Origin: Spirochaetales bacterium
GTDB lineage: Bacteria; Spirochaetota; Spirochaetia; Treponematales; Treponemataceae
Length of the DNA stretch: 40,542 bases
Direction: 5' to 3'
Assembly: GCA_003246765.1 (NCBI GenBank)
Contig: QKDA01000045.1
Coordinates: 1 to 40,542, forward strand
Positions 25,638-34,451 of this stretch are shown piece after piece. The notes under the pieces are model-generated. The model was not told where the DNA came from and ran no database searches. It worked only from the letters and a program-made list of their open reading frames with translations. Positions within the stretch are counted from its first letter, which is position 1; each line of letters opens with the position of its first letter. The position numbers and the translations under genes were made by a program.

Positions 25638-25667
25638 TTGTTTCGCTCCCCGTAAACCCACTATACT
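25638..25667 (+). promoter_or_regulatory. Promoter of the phosphofructokinase gene
   Basis: TTGTTT (25638-25643), an 18-bp spacer and TATACT (25662-25667) precede the gene by about 42 bases. TATACT is the -10 form seen at several genes of this window. Confidence 0.6.
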
Positions 25668-25709
25668 CAAGGGAAAAGATGCCGCTTCACGACGCCGAAG
25701 GAGCCAACC

Positions 25710-27086
25710 ATGAGCGAGACCAAGTATGATTTCACGATCCCCACTCTCGGACCCTGCAAGGTGCAGTCCCCGATCCAGCTTTCGAAGGTCGAGGGAGACT
25801 TTATAGCGAACTACGTCGAAGACGACGATTTCATTCGCTACAAGATGGACGCCCGCATGGAGGACGTGCTGGGGCCCTGCGAGCGGGGAGACCTTCTGGA
25901 GAAGGCCGGCCCCCGGGAGAAGATCTTCTTTAATCCCAGCCACGTGCACGCCGCCATCGTAACCTGCGGCGGGCTGTGCCCGGGACTGAACGACGTCATC
26001 CGCGCGGTTACCCGCTCTCTCTGGCACCGCTACGGGGTCAGGCGGATATCGGGAATCCGCTTCGGCTTCAAGGGGTTCCTGCCGGAATACGGCTACGACA
26101 TAATGCCCCTCAATCCCGCCGTGGTGGACGACTGCCACAAGACCGGCGGCTCGATTCTCGGCACCTCCCGCGGGGGCGGCGACCGGGTGGTAGAGATCGC
26201 CGACGCCATCGAGAACCTCAACATCAACGTGATCTTCATTATCGGTGGCGACGGAACCCAGCGGGGCGCCCTGGACGTGGCGGACGAGATCGAGCGGAGG
26301 GGCCTCAAGATCGGCGTTGTCGGAATCCCCAAAACCGTGGACAACGACCTCTCCTTCATCCAGAAATCCTTCGGCTTCGACACCGCGGTGGTGAAGGCCG
26401 CGGAGTCCGTGGCGGCGGCCCACATGGAGGCCCATTCACAGATCAACGGCATCGGCCTCGTGAAGCTCATGGGCCGGGAGTCGGGCTTTATCGCCACCCA
26501 TACGGCCATCGCGAGCCACGAGGCGAACTTCGTGCTCATTCCCGAGGTGCCCTTCGAGCTCGACGGGCCCCACGGCTTTCTCCATCACCTGGAGGAGCGC
26601 CTCCGGAGCCGGCACCACGCGGTCATCGTTTGCGCCGAGGGGGCCGGACAGGACCTTCTCGACTCCGTTGCGGGCGCCGACGACTCGGGCAACAAGAAGC
26701 TCGCGGACGTGGGGGCCTTCCTCAAGGACAAGATCGCCGAGTACTTCAAGTCCATCGGCATGCACATCAACCTCAAGTACATCGACCCGAGCTACCAGAT
26801 CCGCTCGGCCCCCGCTGCCCCCATCGACTCGATCTACTGCGAGCGCCTGGGGAACAACGCCGTGCACGCGGCCATGGCGGGCAAGACGAAGCTCATAATC
26901 GGCCTCGTGCACAACAAGTTCGTGCACCTGCCGATCAAGGTAGCCACGAGCAAGAGGAACTACGTGGATCCCGAGGGCTCCCTCTGGAGGGACTGCCTGG
27001 ACGCCACGAGCCAGCCCATCCTCATGGTCAACGACAAGGAGTCGTACCTGAGGAGTAGCAAGAAGCGCCGGGCCCAGGAAAAGTAA
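25710..27086 (+). CDS. pfk: 6-phosphofructokinase, group II ATP-type
   Basis: A 458-residue glycolytic enzyme that phosphorylates fructose 6-phosphate. It carries [13 protein letters not shown] at about 86-98, GGDGT at 179-183 and PKTVDND at 207-213. Gly in GGDG at the position equivalent to E. coli Gly104 favours ATP over pyrophosphate as donor, while Lys in PKTVDND is shared with plant/spirochaete-type enzymes; pyrophosphate enzymes usually have GGDD. This is the long family found in Treponema and plants rather than the 320-residue E. coli type. AAGGAG lies upstream of the ATG. It is a single-gene unit with its own promoter. Biochemistry would be needed to prove the phosphoryl donor. Confidence 0.9.
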   Translation: MSETKYDFTIPTLGPCKVQSPIQLSKVEGDFIANYVEDDDFIRYKMDARMEDVLGPCERGDLLEKAGPREKIFFNPSHVHAAIVTCGGLCPGLNDVIRAVTRSLWHRYGVRRISGIRFGFKGFLPEYGYDIMPLNPAVVDDCHKTGGSILGTSRGGGDRVVEIADAIENLNINVIFIIGGDGTQRGALDVADEIERRGLKIGVVGIPKTVDNDLSFIQKSFGFDTAVVKAAESVAAAHMEAHSQINGIGLVKLMGRESGFIATHTAIASHEANFVLIPEVPFELDGPHGFLHHLEERLRSRHHAVIVCAEGAGQDLLDSVAGADDSGNKKLADVGAFLKDKIAEYFKSIGMHINLKYIDPSYQIRSAPAAPIDSIYCERLGNNAVHAAMAGKTKLIIGLVHNKFVHLPIKVATSKRNYVDPEGSLWRDCLDATSQPILMVNDKESYLRSSKKRRAQEK

Positions 27087-27104
27087 CCCTCCCGGGGCCT
27101 TGCC

Positions 27105-27629
27105 TCATTCCGCTTGGGGGGGCTTCAGGAACACGAAGGAGAGCCGCTTGACGCCGCCTGAGTCGGATAGGTCCAGGACGTCCTTCCCCGGCGCGAGGGC
27201 GGCGCTCTTGGTGAGGTCCTCGATAAAGGTGAGCTCGAAGCGGGCGGCGATCTCGTTTATCGCCGCCTTGCGGGTCATGCCCCCGAGGTTAACCGCCAGG
27301 GGGTAGGTTCCCTTGGCGGTCTTTCCCCCGAGTTTCCAGGTTCCGGTGAAGTTGTTGGTGCCCGTGTATCCCGCGAGGGTTCCGTCGGAGGCGAAGCGCA
27401 CCCAGGCGTCGCTGCCGTGGCCCGGTTCCAGGGGGACGAACTGGGAACCAGTGTTGAACCCCGAGACCGTCCAAATCCTGTCCGTGAACCCCGCAGGCAG
27501 GCCTTTTTCGGGCCTCGCCCCGGCGACGGCCGCTTCCGCGCGTCCGGGAAGGGGTTTTGAAGGGCTCGCGCACCCAAAGATGAACGCCGCCCCCGCCAGG
27601 GAGAGAAATGCGATTTTCGCGTGTTTCAT
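27105..27629 (-). CDS. META/HslJ-type domain lipoprotein
   Basis: A 174-residue lipoprotein. The N-terminus has a short signal with lipobox IFGC (Cys20). The mature part contains GSDAWVRFASDGTLAGYTGTNNFTGTWK, where the GTNNFTG pattern is typical of META domains (HslJ heat-shock-type lipoproteins). The start at 27629 was chosen because it gives a proper signal peptide; the frame extends 14 codons upstream. Function is unknown; related proteins are linked to stress or novobiocin tolerance. It converges with pfk. Confidence 0.8.
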   Translation of the reverse strand: MKHAKIAFLSLAGAAFIFGCASPSKPLPGRAEAAVAGARPEKGLPAGFTDRIWTVSGFNTGSQFVPLEPGHGSDAWVRFASDGTLAGYTGTNNFTGTWKLGGKTAKGTYPLAVNLGGMTRKAAINEIAARFELTFIEDLTKSAALAPGKDVLDLSDSGGVKRLSFVFLKPPQAE

Positions 27630-27655
27630 ACCCCTATAGTACTCGCCAAAGGTGC

Positions 27656-27684
27656 TTGATTTCAAATTCATTTTCGGTTATAGT
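27656..27684 (+). promoter_or_regulatory. Promoter of tRNA-Ala
   Basis: TTGATT (27656-27661), a 17-bp spacer and TATAGT (27679-27684) lie just upstream of the tRNA gene, with the expected start about six bases before its 5' end. Confidence 0.7.
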
Positions 27685-27696
27685 GCCCCTATCAGC

Positions 27697-27769
27697 GGGG
27701 AATTAGCTCAGTTGGTAGAGCGATTGGTTCGCAATCAATAGGCCAGGGGTTCGAATCCCCTATTCTCCA
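27697..27769 (+). tRNA. tRNA-Ala (anticodon CGC)
   Basis: A 73-nt cloverleaf with acceptor stem GGGGAAT/ATTCTCC, D arm, anticodon stem ATTGG/TCAAT with loop TTCGCAA, and T arm AGGGG-TTCGAAT-CCCCT. The anticodon CGC (27730-27732) reads GCG, and the G3-U70 pair is the alanine identity element. The 3' CCA is not encoded beyond the discriminator base. The accessory island begins directly downstream. Confidence 0.95.
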
Positions 27770-27782
27770 GGAAGAAATGAAG

Positions 27783-27810
27783 AAAACCGCCCAAAAGGGC
27801 GGTTTTTTTT
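27783..27810 (+). terminator. Rho-independent terminator of tRNA-Ala
   Basis: The stem AAAACCGCCC pairs with GGGCGGTTTT around the loop AAAA and runs into eight T residues (27803-27810), 14 bases after the tRNA. Confidence 0.9.
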
Positions 27811-27821
27811 GTTTCTGACGA

Positions 27822-27992
27822 TAGGGAGAATAGGGGGATTCGCAGTGAAGCTTCGAGCGTTCGAAGGGTCGAACGGCCCGGAGCCGCAAGCCGGCGCAGC
27901 GGCGAAGGGAGAACCGGACAGGAAGTTCGGTTCAGTGAGACCAGCGGGCTGGAGGGAGCCGCAGGAAGCGGCGACTGGAAGCCGAATCCCCG
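27822..27992. repeat. Multi-hairpin structured element with an inverted copy of the tRNA 3' end
   Basis: Bases 27823-27842 are an imperfect inverted copy of the tRNA-Ala 3' end (CGAATCCCC-TATTCTCC with one extra C). A 9-bp closing stem, GGGGATTCG (27834-27842) and CGAATCCCC (27983-27991), encloses six small hairpins: CTTCGA/TCGAAG, GGGTC/GGCCC, GCCGC/GCGGC, GAACCG/CGGTTC, CCAG/CTGG and GCCGC/GCGGC. This could be a non-coding RNA or a compound repeat. It is not a gene: the open frame across it has no support. A shortened copy lies at 29233-29254. Confidence 0.55.
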
Positions 27993-28030
27993 CGCACACA
28001 GTACCCGCTCCAGCCGCCCTAAAATTTCCC

Positions 28031-29107
28031 TTACTCTGAACGATTCTTCATGAGGATCTCAACGAGACGGCTGTTGATGTAGTAATTGAAGCGACCAGCC
28101 TTTTCCTTACGAAGGAAACCCGAGTCCGCGAGCGCGTCAAGGTATTTGGCGGCCGTGAGGCGGGAAACGCCGAGGTCTCTTTCCACGAATTCGATCTTTG
28201 TGTAGGGGTGGAAGAAGAGGTTTTCGACGAGCTCCTGACTGTAGAAGCGATGACCGTTCTTGATGCGGAGCCTGTAATCCTCTAGGGCCGACGAAATGGA
28301 GTCAACCAGCTCCAAGGTACCGCGCGAAGTCGTCTCCACCGCATCGAGGACGTAGAGAATCCAGGCCTCCCAGTCCCCCGTATCCCGGACAGAGCGCAAT
28401 CCCCGGTAGTACTGATCCTTGCTGCGGATGAAGTGGCGGCTCAGGTACAACACCGGAATATCCAGGAGTCCCTTCAGCACGAGGTACAGGACATTGAGAA
28501 TGCGCCCCGTCCGCCCGTTGCCGTCGTAGAAGGGATGGATGCTCTCGAACTGATAGTGGATGACCGCCATCTTCACGAGGGGATCAGCGTCGAGAAGGGA
28601 ATCCTCGTTGATGAAGCGTTCGAGATTGGCCATGAGATCGACGATGGCGTCGTACTCCTGAGGCGGTGTGTAGACCACTTCGCCCGTGCGGTCATTGACG
28701 AGGTTGGTCCCGGGCAGACGCCGGAAGCCGGCCCGGTTGCGCTCGAGTTCTTCCTGTACCCGGACCAGGTCGTTCGTCGTGAGAATGCCGCGATCGCGGA
28801 CGATCTCGAAGCCGATACGAAGGGCTTGGGCATAATTCCTGACCTCTTTGGCCGCGAGGCCGGCGGCGGGAGATGTTTCAAGGTCTACCCGAAAAAGCTC
28901 GTCCTGCGTCGTTACTATGTTCTCAATTTCTGAGCTGTCCTTGGCTTCTTGGAGCGCAAGGGTGGAAATGAGGATGCCCTGATTCGGAATCGCACGGCAA
29001 CGTCCTTTCAACTCGGCCAAGAAGCGATGCGCCCTCGCCGTTTTCTTGAGCACCGCAGGCGTCTCAAGGGACACTGCAGGAGGAAGTTTGGGTAAATCAT
29101 CAGCCAT
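28031..29107 (-). CDS. Fic family protein (putative AMP-transferase), class II
   Basis: A 358-residue Fic protein. The catalytic motif HPFYDGNGRTGR is intact at residues 191-202, so it can probably transfer AMP (or another nucleotide) to target proteins. The N-terminal inhibitory helix motif S58-SEI-E62-N63 matches the (S/T)xxxE(G/N) signature of class II Fic proteins that hold their own inhibitor. The C-terminal part (about 280-355) is a winged-helix-like domain (LGVSRLTAAKYLDALADSGFL). GGAG precedes the ATG. It is divergent from the type ISP restriction enzyme, and a damaged copy of its 3' end lies at 38183-38352. It may act in the island as a toxin or in defence; targets are unknown. Confidence 0.9.
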   Translation of the reverse strand: MADDLPKLPPAVSLETPAVLKKTARAHRFLAELKGRCRAIPNQGILISTLALQEAKDSSEIENIVTTQDELFRVDLETSPAAGLAAKEVRNYAQALRIGFEIVRDRGILTTNDLVRVQEELERNRAGFRRLPGTNLVNDRTGEVVYTPPQEYDAIVDLMANLERFINEDSLLDADPLVKMAVIHYQFESIHPFYDGNGRTGRILNVLYLVLKGLLDIPVLYLSRHFIRSKDQYYRGLRSVRDTGDWEAWILYVLDAVETTSRGTLELVDSISSALEDYRLRIKNGHRFYSQELVENLFFHPYTKIEFVERDLGVSRLTAAKYLDALADSGFLRKEKAGRFNYYINSRLVEILMKNRSE

Positions 29108-29232
29108 AGTTCTCCGCCCTTCTGTATAAAAACAGGCTACCTACTATGCACAAAACTCTGACATGTATACATTATGGCATATTTCTATACACGTCAAGGT
29201 TGATAAACCCCTGTTGCCGTTGGCGTTGCCGA

Positions 29233-29254
29233 GGGCTGGAGGGCGAATCCCCGC
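29233..29254. repeat. Shortened copy of the structured element
   Basis: GGGCTGGAGGG followed directly by CGAATCCCCGC matches two blocks of the structured element (27946-27956 and 27983-27993) with the 26 bases between them removed. The fic gene is therefore bracketed by two copies of related sequence. Confidence 0.5.
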
Positions 29255-29289
29255 TGCTTAAAGTACCGTGAAAGCAACTCTTTACAAAA

Positions 29290-29318
29290 TTGCGTGACCC
29301 CCGTGTACCTGATATACT
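29290..29318 (+). promoter_or_regulatory. Promoter of the type ISP enzyme gene
   Basis: TTGCGT (29290-29295), 17 bases, TATACT (29313-29318), 34 bases before the ATG. A copy of this promoter segment occurs at about 38370-38443, where the -10 has drifted to TATGCT. Confidence 0.6.
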
Positions 29319-29351
29319 ACCGGTATTCACATAAATAACGGAGAGTATAAA

Positions 29352-32300
29352 ATGACCGCCCTTCAACGCATTCTCAGCCAGTATCGCGACGTATCGCTCT
29401 CGGAACGGGAAAAGGGCACCTATTTTGAGCGCCTGATGCAGGATTACCTGACCGTTGAGCCCGCCTACGCCGATTTATACGACCAGGTCTGGATGTACTC
29501 CGACTGGGCGCGGGAACAGGGCTTTGACGCCCGCGACACCGGAATAGACCTCGTGGCCCGCACCTTTGAGGGCGAGTTCCACGCGATACAATGCAAGCTC
29601 TACGACGAGGGGTATACCCTCCAGAAGGGCGATATCGACAGCTTTTTTACCGCTTCCGGTAAAAAACCCTTCACCCGCAGGATTATCGTCAGCACCACCA
29701 ACCGCTGGAGCGTGCACGCGGAAGCGGCCCTAGAAGACCAGCAGCCGCCGGTCACCAAGATAGACCTTCGCTCCCTCGAGGACTCGGTCATCGACTGGAG
29801 CCGGTACGAGACCGGGCGCGCCGTGGCGAAAAAGGCGAAAAAGACCCTGCGGCCGCACCAGACGAAGGCGATAACGGAGGTCCTGAAGGGCTTCGAGACC
29901 GCCGACCGGGGCAAGCTCCTCATGGCCTGCGGCACGGGGAAAACCTTCACGAGCCTCAAGCTCGCCGAGCGAATGGTAGGGAAGGGCGGGCGCGTCCTCT
30001 TCTTGGTTCCCAGCCTCAACCTCCTTTCCCAAACCCTTACCGAGTGGACCCAGGAAAGCGCCATTCCGCTCCATAGTTTCGCCGTCTGCTCCGACTCCGA
30101 CGTGGGCAAGAAAAGGCTCGACGACGACATAGTCCCCACTTTAATTCACGAACTTCAGTACCCCGCCACCACCGACGCCAAATCCTTGGCCCGGGAAATC
30201 GCCGCCCGCGCCGACGGAGAACACCTCACCGTGGTCTACTCCACCTATCACTCCATCGCGACGGTGAGCGACGCGCAACTCCTTTATGACCTCCCCGCTT
30301 TCGACCTCGTCGTCTGCGACGAGGCCCACCGAACCACGGGAGCGACCTTCGGCGACGACGACGAAAGCGCCTTCGTCCGCGTGCACGACGATTCGTATAT
30401 CCGGGCGAAAAAGCGGCTCTACATGACCGCCACGCCCCGCATTTACGGCAACGCCGCCAAGGCCAAGGCCGAGCAAGACAGCATCGCGCTTTGCTCCATG
30501 GACGACGAAAGCCTCTACGGCAAGGAACTGCACGTCATCACCTTTTCCGAAGCCGTCCGGCAGGACCTTCTGGTGGACTACAAGGTTCTCGTGCTCGCGG
30601 TGGAGGAAAGCCACGTGAGCCGCCGCCTGCAGGACCTCCTCGCCGGCGAGGACAACAACCTGAAGGTAGACGACGCCGCGAAGATCGTGGGCTGTTGGAA
30701 GGCCCTCGCCAAGCAGGGTCTCGCGGAGGAACTGAACGGCGACGAAGAGCCCATGAAACGCGCGGTCGCCTTTTGCCAGGTGATCGAACCGGGTAATACC
30801 CGCGCCAAAACCCACAAGGTAAGTTCCAAGAACATCGCGGGCATTTTCCAGCGCGTGGTGGAAGCCTACCAGGAAGCGGAAGAGATCGAACCCGCGGCTC
30901 GCCTCCGCTGCCAGGCTCGGCACGTGGACGGCTCCATGAACGCCAGCGAAAAGCAGGAAAAACTCGATTGGCTCAAGGCCGAACCGGGGCCGGAATCCGA
31001 AGCCTACCCCGACCGCGATACCGGAGCCGACCGTGATCCCGCCGCCCCCGGCGAGGACCTGCTCGCCGCCTCCCCGCACCCCGGCGCGGCTAACCAGCAA
31101 CATGCCGACTCTACGCCGCAGCCCACCTGCCGCATCCTCTCGAACGTGCGTTGCCTTTCCGAGGGCGTGGACGTTCCCGCCCTGGACGCGGTGCTCTTCC
31201 TCACCCCGCGCAATTCCCAGGTGGACGTGGTGCAGTCCGTGGGACGCGTCATGCGCAAGGCCCCCGGCAAAAAGCGGGGCTACGTGATCCTTCCGGTCGT
31301 GATCCCGGCGGGCGTGGAGCCCCACGACGCGCTCAACGACAACAAAACCTACGCCGTGGTCTGGCAGGTGCTGCAGGCCCTCCGCTCCCACGACGACCGC
31401 TTCGACGCCATGATCAACAAGATGGACCTGGAGCTCAACCGCTCAATCCTTTCCAAAATGGAAATAGTCGCCGTGAGCGACAAGGCCCCCAAAAAGCGCG
31501 AGCGCTCCTACGCGGACAAGCGCGATGGCCTCTCCGGCCCCGGCGGCCGCTCGGGCTTCACCATCGGCACGACCGCCCCCGGCCGCCCGGACTCGGAAGC
31601 CCAGGGCGAGCTCCAGTTCGAGATCGGCGAGATAGAGCGGGCCATTTACGCCAAGGTCGTCCAGAAATGCGGCAACCGCCACCACTGGGAAGACTGGGCC
31701 AACGACATCGCCAAGATCGCCCGCACCCATATCGACCGCATTACGGGCATTCTCGAAAACCCCGAAAACATACGCGAGCGCGAGGCCTTCGCCTCCTTCG
31801 CCAACGAGCTCCGCGACGACCTCAATGACAGCATTACCGATTCCGAAGTCATCGAGATGCTCGCCCAGCACCTCATCACCAAGCCGGTCTTCGACTCCCT
31901 CTTCGCGAGCTACAGCTTCGCGAGTCACAACCCCATCAGCCGCGCCATGCAGAAGGTCCTGGACACCCTCCACGAGCACCGCCTGGAAAAGGAGGCGGAT
32001 ACCCTCGAATCCTTCTACGCCTCGGTGCGGGAGCGGGCGGCGGGAATCGAGAACGCCGCGGGCAAGCAGCGCATCGTGGTGGAGCTCTACGACAAGTTTT
32101 TCCGCAACGCCTTCCCCCGCATGACCGAGCGCCTCGGCATCGTCTACACCCCGGTGGAGGTGGTGGACTTTATCCTCCATAGCGTGAACCGGCTCCTCTC
32201 CCGCCATTTCGGCCAAACCCTCGCGAGCGAGGGCGTGCATATCCTGGACCCCTTCACGGGCACGGGCACCTTCATCACCCGCCTCCTCCAGAGCGGCCTC

Positions 32301-34448
32301 ATTCCGCCCTCCGACCTTCCGCGCAAGTACCAAAACGAGATTCACGCCAACGAGATCGTCCTCCTCGCCTACTACATCGCCGCCATCAATATCGAGGCGG
32401 TGTATCACGATTTGGTGGGGGGAAGTCTCCCCCTTGAAGAAAGCCGCGGCCCTGCGGGTCCGGGTCTTTCTTCATCCCCCTCTGCGGGGGACACCCCCGC
32501 AACGCCCCCGGCCTACGTTCCCTTTCCGGGCATCCTCCTCACGGATACCTTCCAGCTCTACGAAAAGGAAGACCTCGTGAGCGCCCTCATGGTAGACAAT
32601 TCCGAGCGCCGCAAGCGTCAGAAAGCCCTGGACATCCGCGTAATCATCGGCAACCCGCCGTATTCGGCGGGTCAGGAAAGCGCCAACGACAACAACGCCA
32701 ACGTCGCCTATCCGAGCCTCGACGAGCGCATCCGTGACACCTACGCCAACCGTTCCAAGGCGACTAACAAGAACGCCCTTTACGACAGCTATATCCGCGC
32801 CATCCGCTGGGCCTCGGACCGGGTAGGCACGAGCGGCATCGTCGGCTTCGTAACCAACGCCGGCTTCGTGGAAGCCAACACCGCCGACGGCCTCCGCCAA
32901 TGCCTGGCGGAAGAATTCTCGAGTCTCTACATCTTCCACTTGCGGGGGAATCAGCGCACCCAGGGCGAAACCTCGCGTAAAGAAGGTGGCAAAATTTTCG
33001 GCTCCGGCAGCCGCGCCCCAATCGCCATTTCCTTTTTCGTCAAAGACCCTGCCTCCGCAGAGAAAGGGCAGATTCATTTTTACGACATCGGCGACTACCT
33101 GTCCCGGGAAGAAAAGCTTGCCAAGATCGCGGAGCTCGGAAGCGTCGCGGCAATCGAGGCTGTTGCCGGTTGGCAAAAGATAATCCCCGATTCCCACGGC
33201 GACTGGCTCCGCCAGCGCGACGACTCCTTCAGCGAGTTCATCGTGCTTGGCGACAAGGGCGGGGATGAAAAGAAGGTTCTGTTTGAGAATTACTCGAATG
33301 GTGTCAAAACAAATGCAGATGTCTGGATGTATAATTCAAGCAAAGAATTGCTCTCATCGAATATGAGGACGTATATAGCAACGTATTGTCAGGAAGTAGA
33401 GAGATATAAAAATGCAGATTCAAATGAAACATTTGAAAATTTTGTTTCAATGGATTCCACAAAAATTAAATGGCACAGTGGTATAATACCCAAAGGAATT
33501 TCAGGAAAAACATCTCCGTTTAATCCAAATGCATTTCAAAAAAGCATCTACCGGCCTTTTGAAAAAGAATGGTTATACTTTGATAATTTCTACGTACAGA
33601 GGGTTGCACAAATGCCTCGCATATTCCCCGACGCTGCTGCGGAAAACCGGGTTATTTGCGTAACCGGTGTTGGTGCCCGCTCTTTCTCGACTCTTATTAC
33701 TGACACACTGCCGTGTCTTGATAACATCGAAAAAGGTCAATGCTTCCCGCTCTATCTCTATGACGAGAGTGCTGCCGGTTCGGAGCAGGGGGGATTGTTT
33801 GACGAGGCGCCGGCGGAGCGGAGGCGGAGGCCGGCGATTACAGAAGCGGGGCTTGCGCACTTCCGCGCCGCGTATCCGGGAGAGAAGATTGAGCGCGAGG
33901 ATATCTTCTACTACATCTATGGACTGCTCCACTCCCCGGATTACCGCGAACGCTATGGCGACAACCTTTCCAAAGAGCTTCCCCGCATCCCCTGCGTAAA
34001 AAAGGCGGGCGACTTTTGGGCCTTCAGCACGGCCGGAAGAAAACTCGCCGAACTGCACATCGGCTACGAAAAAGCCGCGCCCTGCCCGCTTATCACCGTG
34101 GCCATTGGCCCGGGAGCGCCAGAGGAGCCGGAACAACGGTACCGCGTGGAAAAAATGCGCTACGGCAAAACCAAAGAGACACTTGCCTACAATAGCTGGA
34201 TCACCCTCTCGGGCATCCCGCTCGACGCCTACGATTACGTCGTCAACGGCAAAGCCGCCCTTGACTGGGTGGTGGAACGCCAGTGCGTCAAAACCGACAA
34301 GGACTCCGGAATCGAAAGCGACGCCAATCGCTGGGCAACCGAAACCGTCGGCGACCCGCGCTACCCCCTCGACCTTTTTTTGAGAGTCGCCACCGTCAGC
34401 CTTGAAACCAATAGGATTGTGGCGGGATTGCCGGGGATGGAGATATAG
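29352..34448 (+). CDS. Type ISP restriction-modification enzyme (LlaGI-like single polypeptide)
   Basis: A 1698-residue fused nuclease-helicase-methyltransferase. Residues 1-150 form an Mrr-type nuclease (Asp66 in DTGIDLVA, QCK at 80-82). A superfamily 2 helicase follows, with Walker A ACGTGKT at about 192-198 and CDEAH at about 324. An adenine methyltransferase follows, with motif I DPFTGTGTF at about 966 and NPPYSAGQ at about 1100. The C-terminal part is the target-recognition region. These enzymes cut foreign DNA after head-on translocation between two sites. Two insertions lengthen it relative to LlaGI (about 1570): an acidic Pro-rich stretch near residues 545-595 and a palindrome-derived one near 1023-1055. 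DNA at 33270-33640 (residues 1307-1430) falls to about one third GC, which suggests an exchanged recognition module. GGAG precedes the ATG. The BRO-N gene follows after three bases. Confidence 0.93.
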   Translation: MTALQRILSQYRDVSLSEREKGTYFERLMQDYLTVEPAYADLYDQVWMYSDWAREQGFDARDTGIDLVARTFEGEFHAIQCKLYDEGYTLQKGDIDSFFTASGKKPFTRRIIVSTTNRWSVHAEAALEDQQPPVTKIDLRSLEDSVIDWSRYETGRAVAKKAKKTLRPHQTKAITEVLKGFETADRGKLLMACGTGKTFTSLKLAERMVGKGGRVLFLVPSLNLLSQTLTEWTQESAIPLHSFAVCSDSDVGKKRLDDDIVPTLIHELQYPATTDAKSLAREIAARADGEHLTVVYSTYHSIATVSDAQLLYDLPAFDLVVCDEAHRTTGATFGDDDESAFVRVHDDSYIRAKKRLYMTATPRIYGNAAKAKAEQDSIALCSMDDESLYGKELHVITFSEAVRQDLLVDYKVLVLAVEESHVSRRLQDLLAGEDNNLKVDDAAKIVGCWKALAKQGLAEELNGDEEPMKRAVAFCQVIEPGNTRAKTHKVSSKNIAGIFQRVVEAYQEAEEIEPAARLRCQARHVDGSMNASEKQEKLDWLKAEPGPESEAYPDRDTGADRDPAAPGEDLLAASPHPGAANQQHADSTPQPTCRILSNVRCLSEGVDVPALDAVLFLTPRNSQVDVVQSVGRVMRKAPGKKRGYVILPVVIPAGVEPHDALNDNKTYAVVWQVLQALRSHDDRFDAMINKMDLELNRSILSKMEIVAVSDKAPKKRERSYADKRDGLSGPGGRSGFTIGTTAPGRPDSEAQGELQFEIGEIERAIYAKVVQKCGNRHHWEDWANDIAKIARTHIDRITGILENPENIREREAFASFANELRDDLNDSITDSEVIEMLAQHLITKPVFDSLFASYSFASHNPISRAMQKVLDTLHEHRLEKEADTLESFYASVRERAAGIENAAGKQRIVVELYDKFFRNAFPRMTERLGIVYTPVEVVDFILHSVNRLLSRHFGQTLASEGVHILDPFTGTGTFITRLLQSGLIPPSDLPRKYQNEIHANEIVLLAYYIAAINIEAVYHDLVGGSLPLEESRGPAGPGLSSSPSAGDTPATPPAYVPFPGILLTDTFQLYEKEDLVSALMVDNSERRKRQKALDIRVIIGNPPYSAGQESANDNNANVAYPSLDERIRDTYANRSKATNKNALYDSYIRAIRWASDRVGTSGIVGFVTNAGFVEANTADGLRQCLAEEFSSLYIFHLRGNQRTQGETSRKEGGKIFGSGSRAPIAISFFVKDPASAEKGQIHFYDIGDYLSREEKLAKIAELGSVAAIEAVAGWQKIIPDSHGDWLRQRDDSFSEFIVLGDKGGDEKKVLFENYSNGVKTNADVWMYNSSKELLSSNMRTYIATYCQEVERYKNADSNETFENFVSMDSTKIKWHSGIIPKGISGKTSPFNPNAFQKSIYRPFEKEWLYFDNFYVQRVAQMPRIFPDAAAENRVICVTGVGARSFSTLITDTLPCLDNIEKGQCFPLYLYDESAAGSEQGGLFDEAPAERRRRPAITEAGLAHFRAAYPGEKIEREDIFYYIYGLLHSPDYRERYGDNLSKELPRIPCVKKAGDFWAFSTAGRKLAELHIGYEKAAPCPLITVAIGPGAPEEPEQRYRVEKMRYGKTKETLAYNSWITLSGIPLDAYDYVVNGKAALDWVVERQCVKTDKDSGIESDANRWATETVGDPRYPLDLFLRVATVSLETNRIVAGLPGMEI
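32418..32501 (+). repeat. In-frame palindromic element inside the restriction gene
   Basis: Three consecutive hairpins occur in about 85 bases: GGGGGA/TCCCCC (32418-32433), GAAGAAAG (32436-32443) with CTTTCTTC (32466-32473), and TGCGGGGG/CCCCCGCA (32483-32501). They encode the low-complexity stretch between YHDLVGG and YVPFPGILLTD, a junction that is short in the related enzymes I recall. This looks like an inserted palindromic repeat that kept the reading frame. Similar G5/C5 hairpins lie at 38113-38154. Confidence 0.5.
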
Positions 34449-34451
34449 GAA

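Noticed and set aside
26230-26350. Pyrophosphate-dependent phosphofructokinase
   Set aside because: The donor motif is GGDGT rather than GGDD; the Lys in PKTVDND is shared by ATP-dependent plant-type enzymes.
27809-28039. 76-residue open frame after the tRNA
   Set aside because: It covers the terminator tail and the multi-hairpin element and has no ribosome site.
30141-31391. Minus-strand open frames inside the type ISP gene
   Set aside because: Rich in Gly/Arg/His/Val shadow composition; the plus strand shows helicase motifs in the same place.
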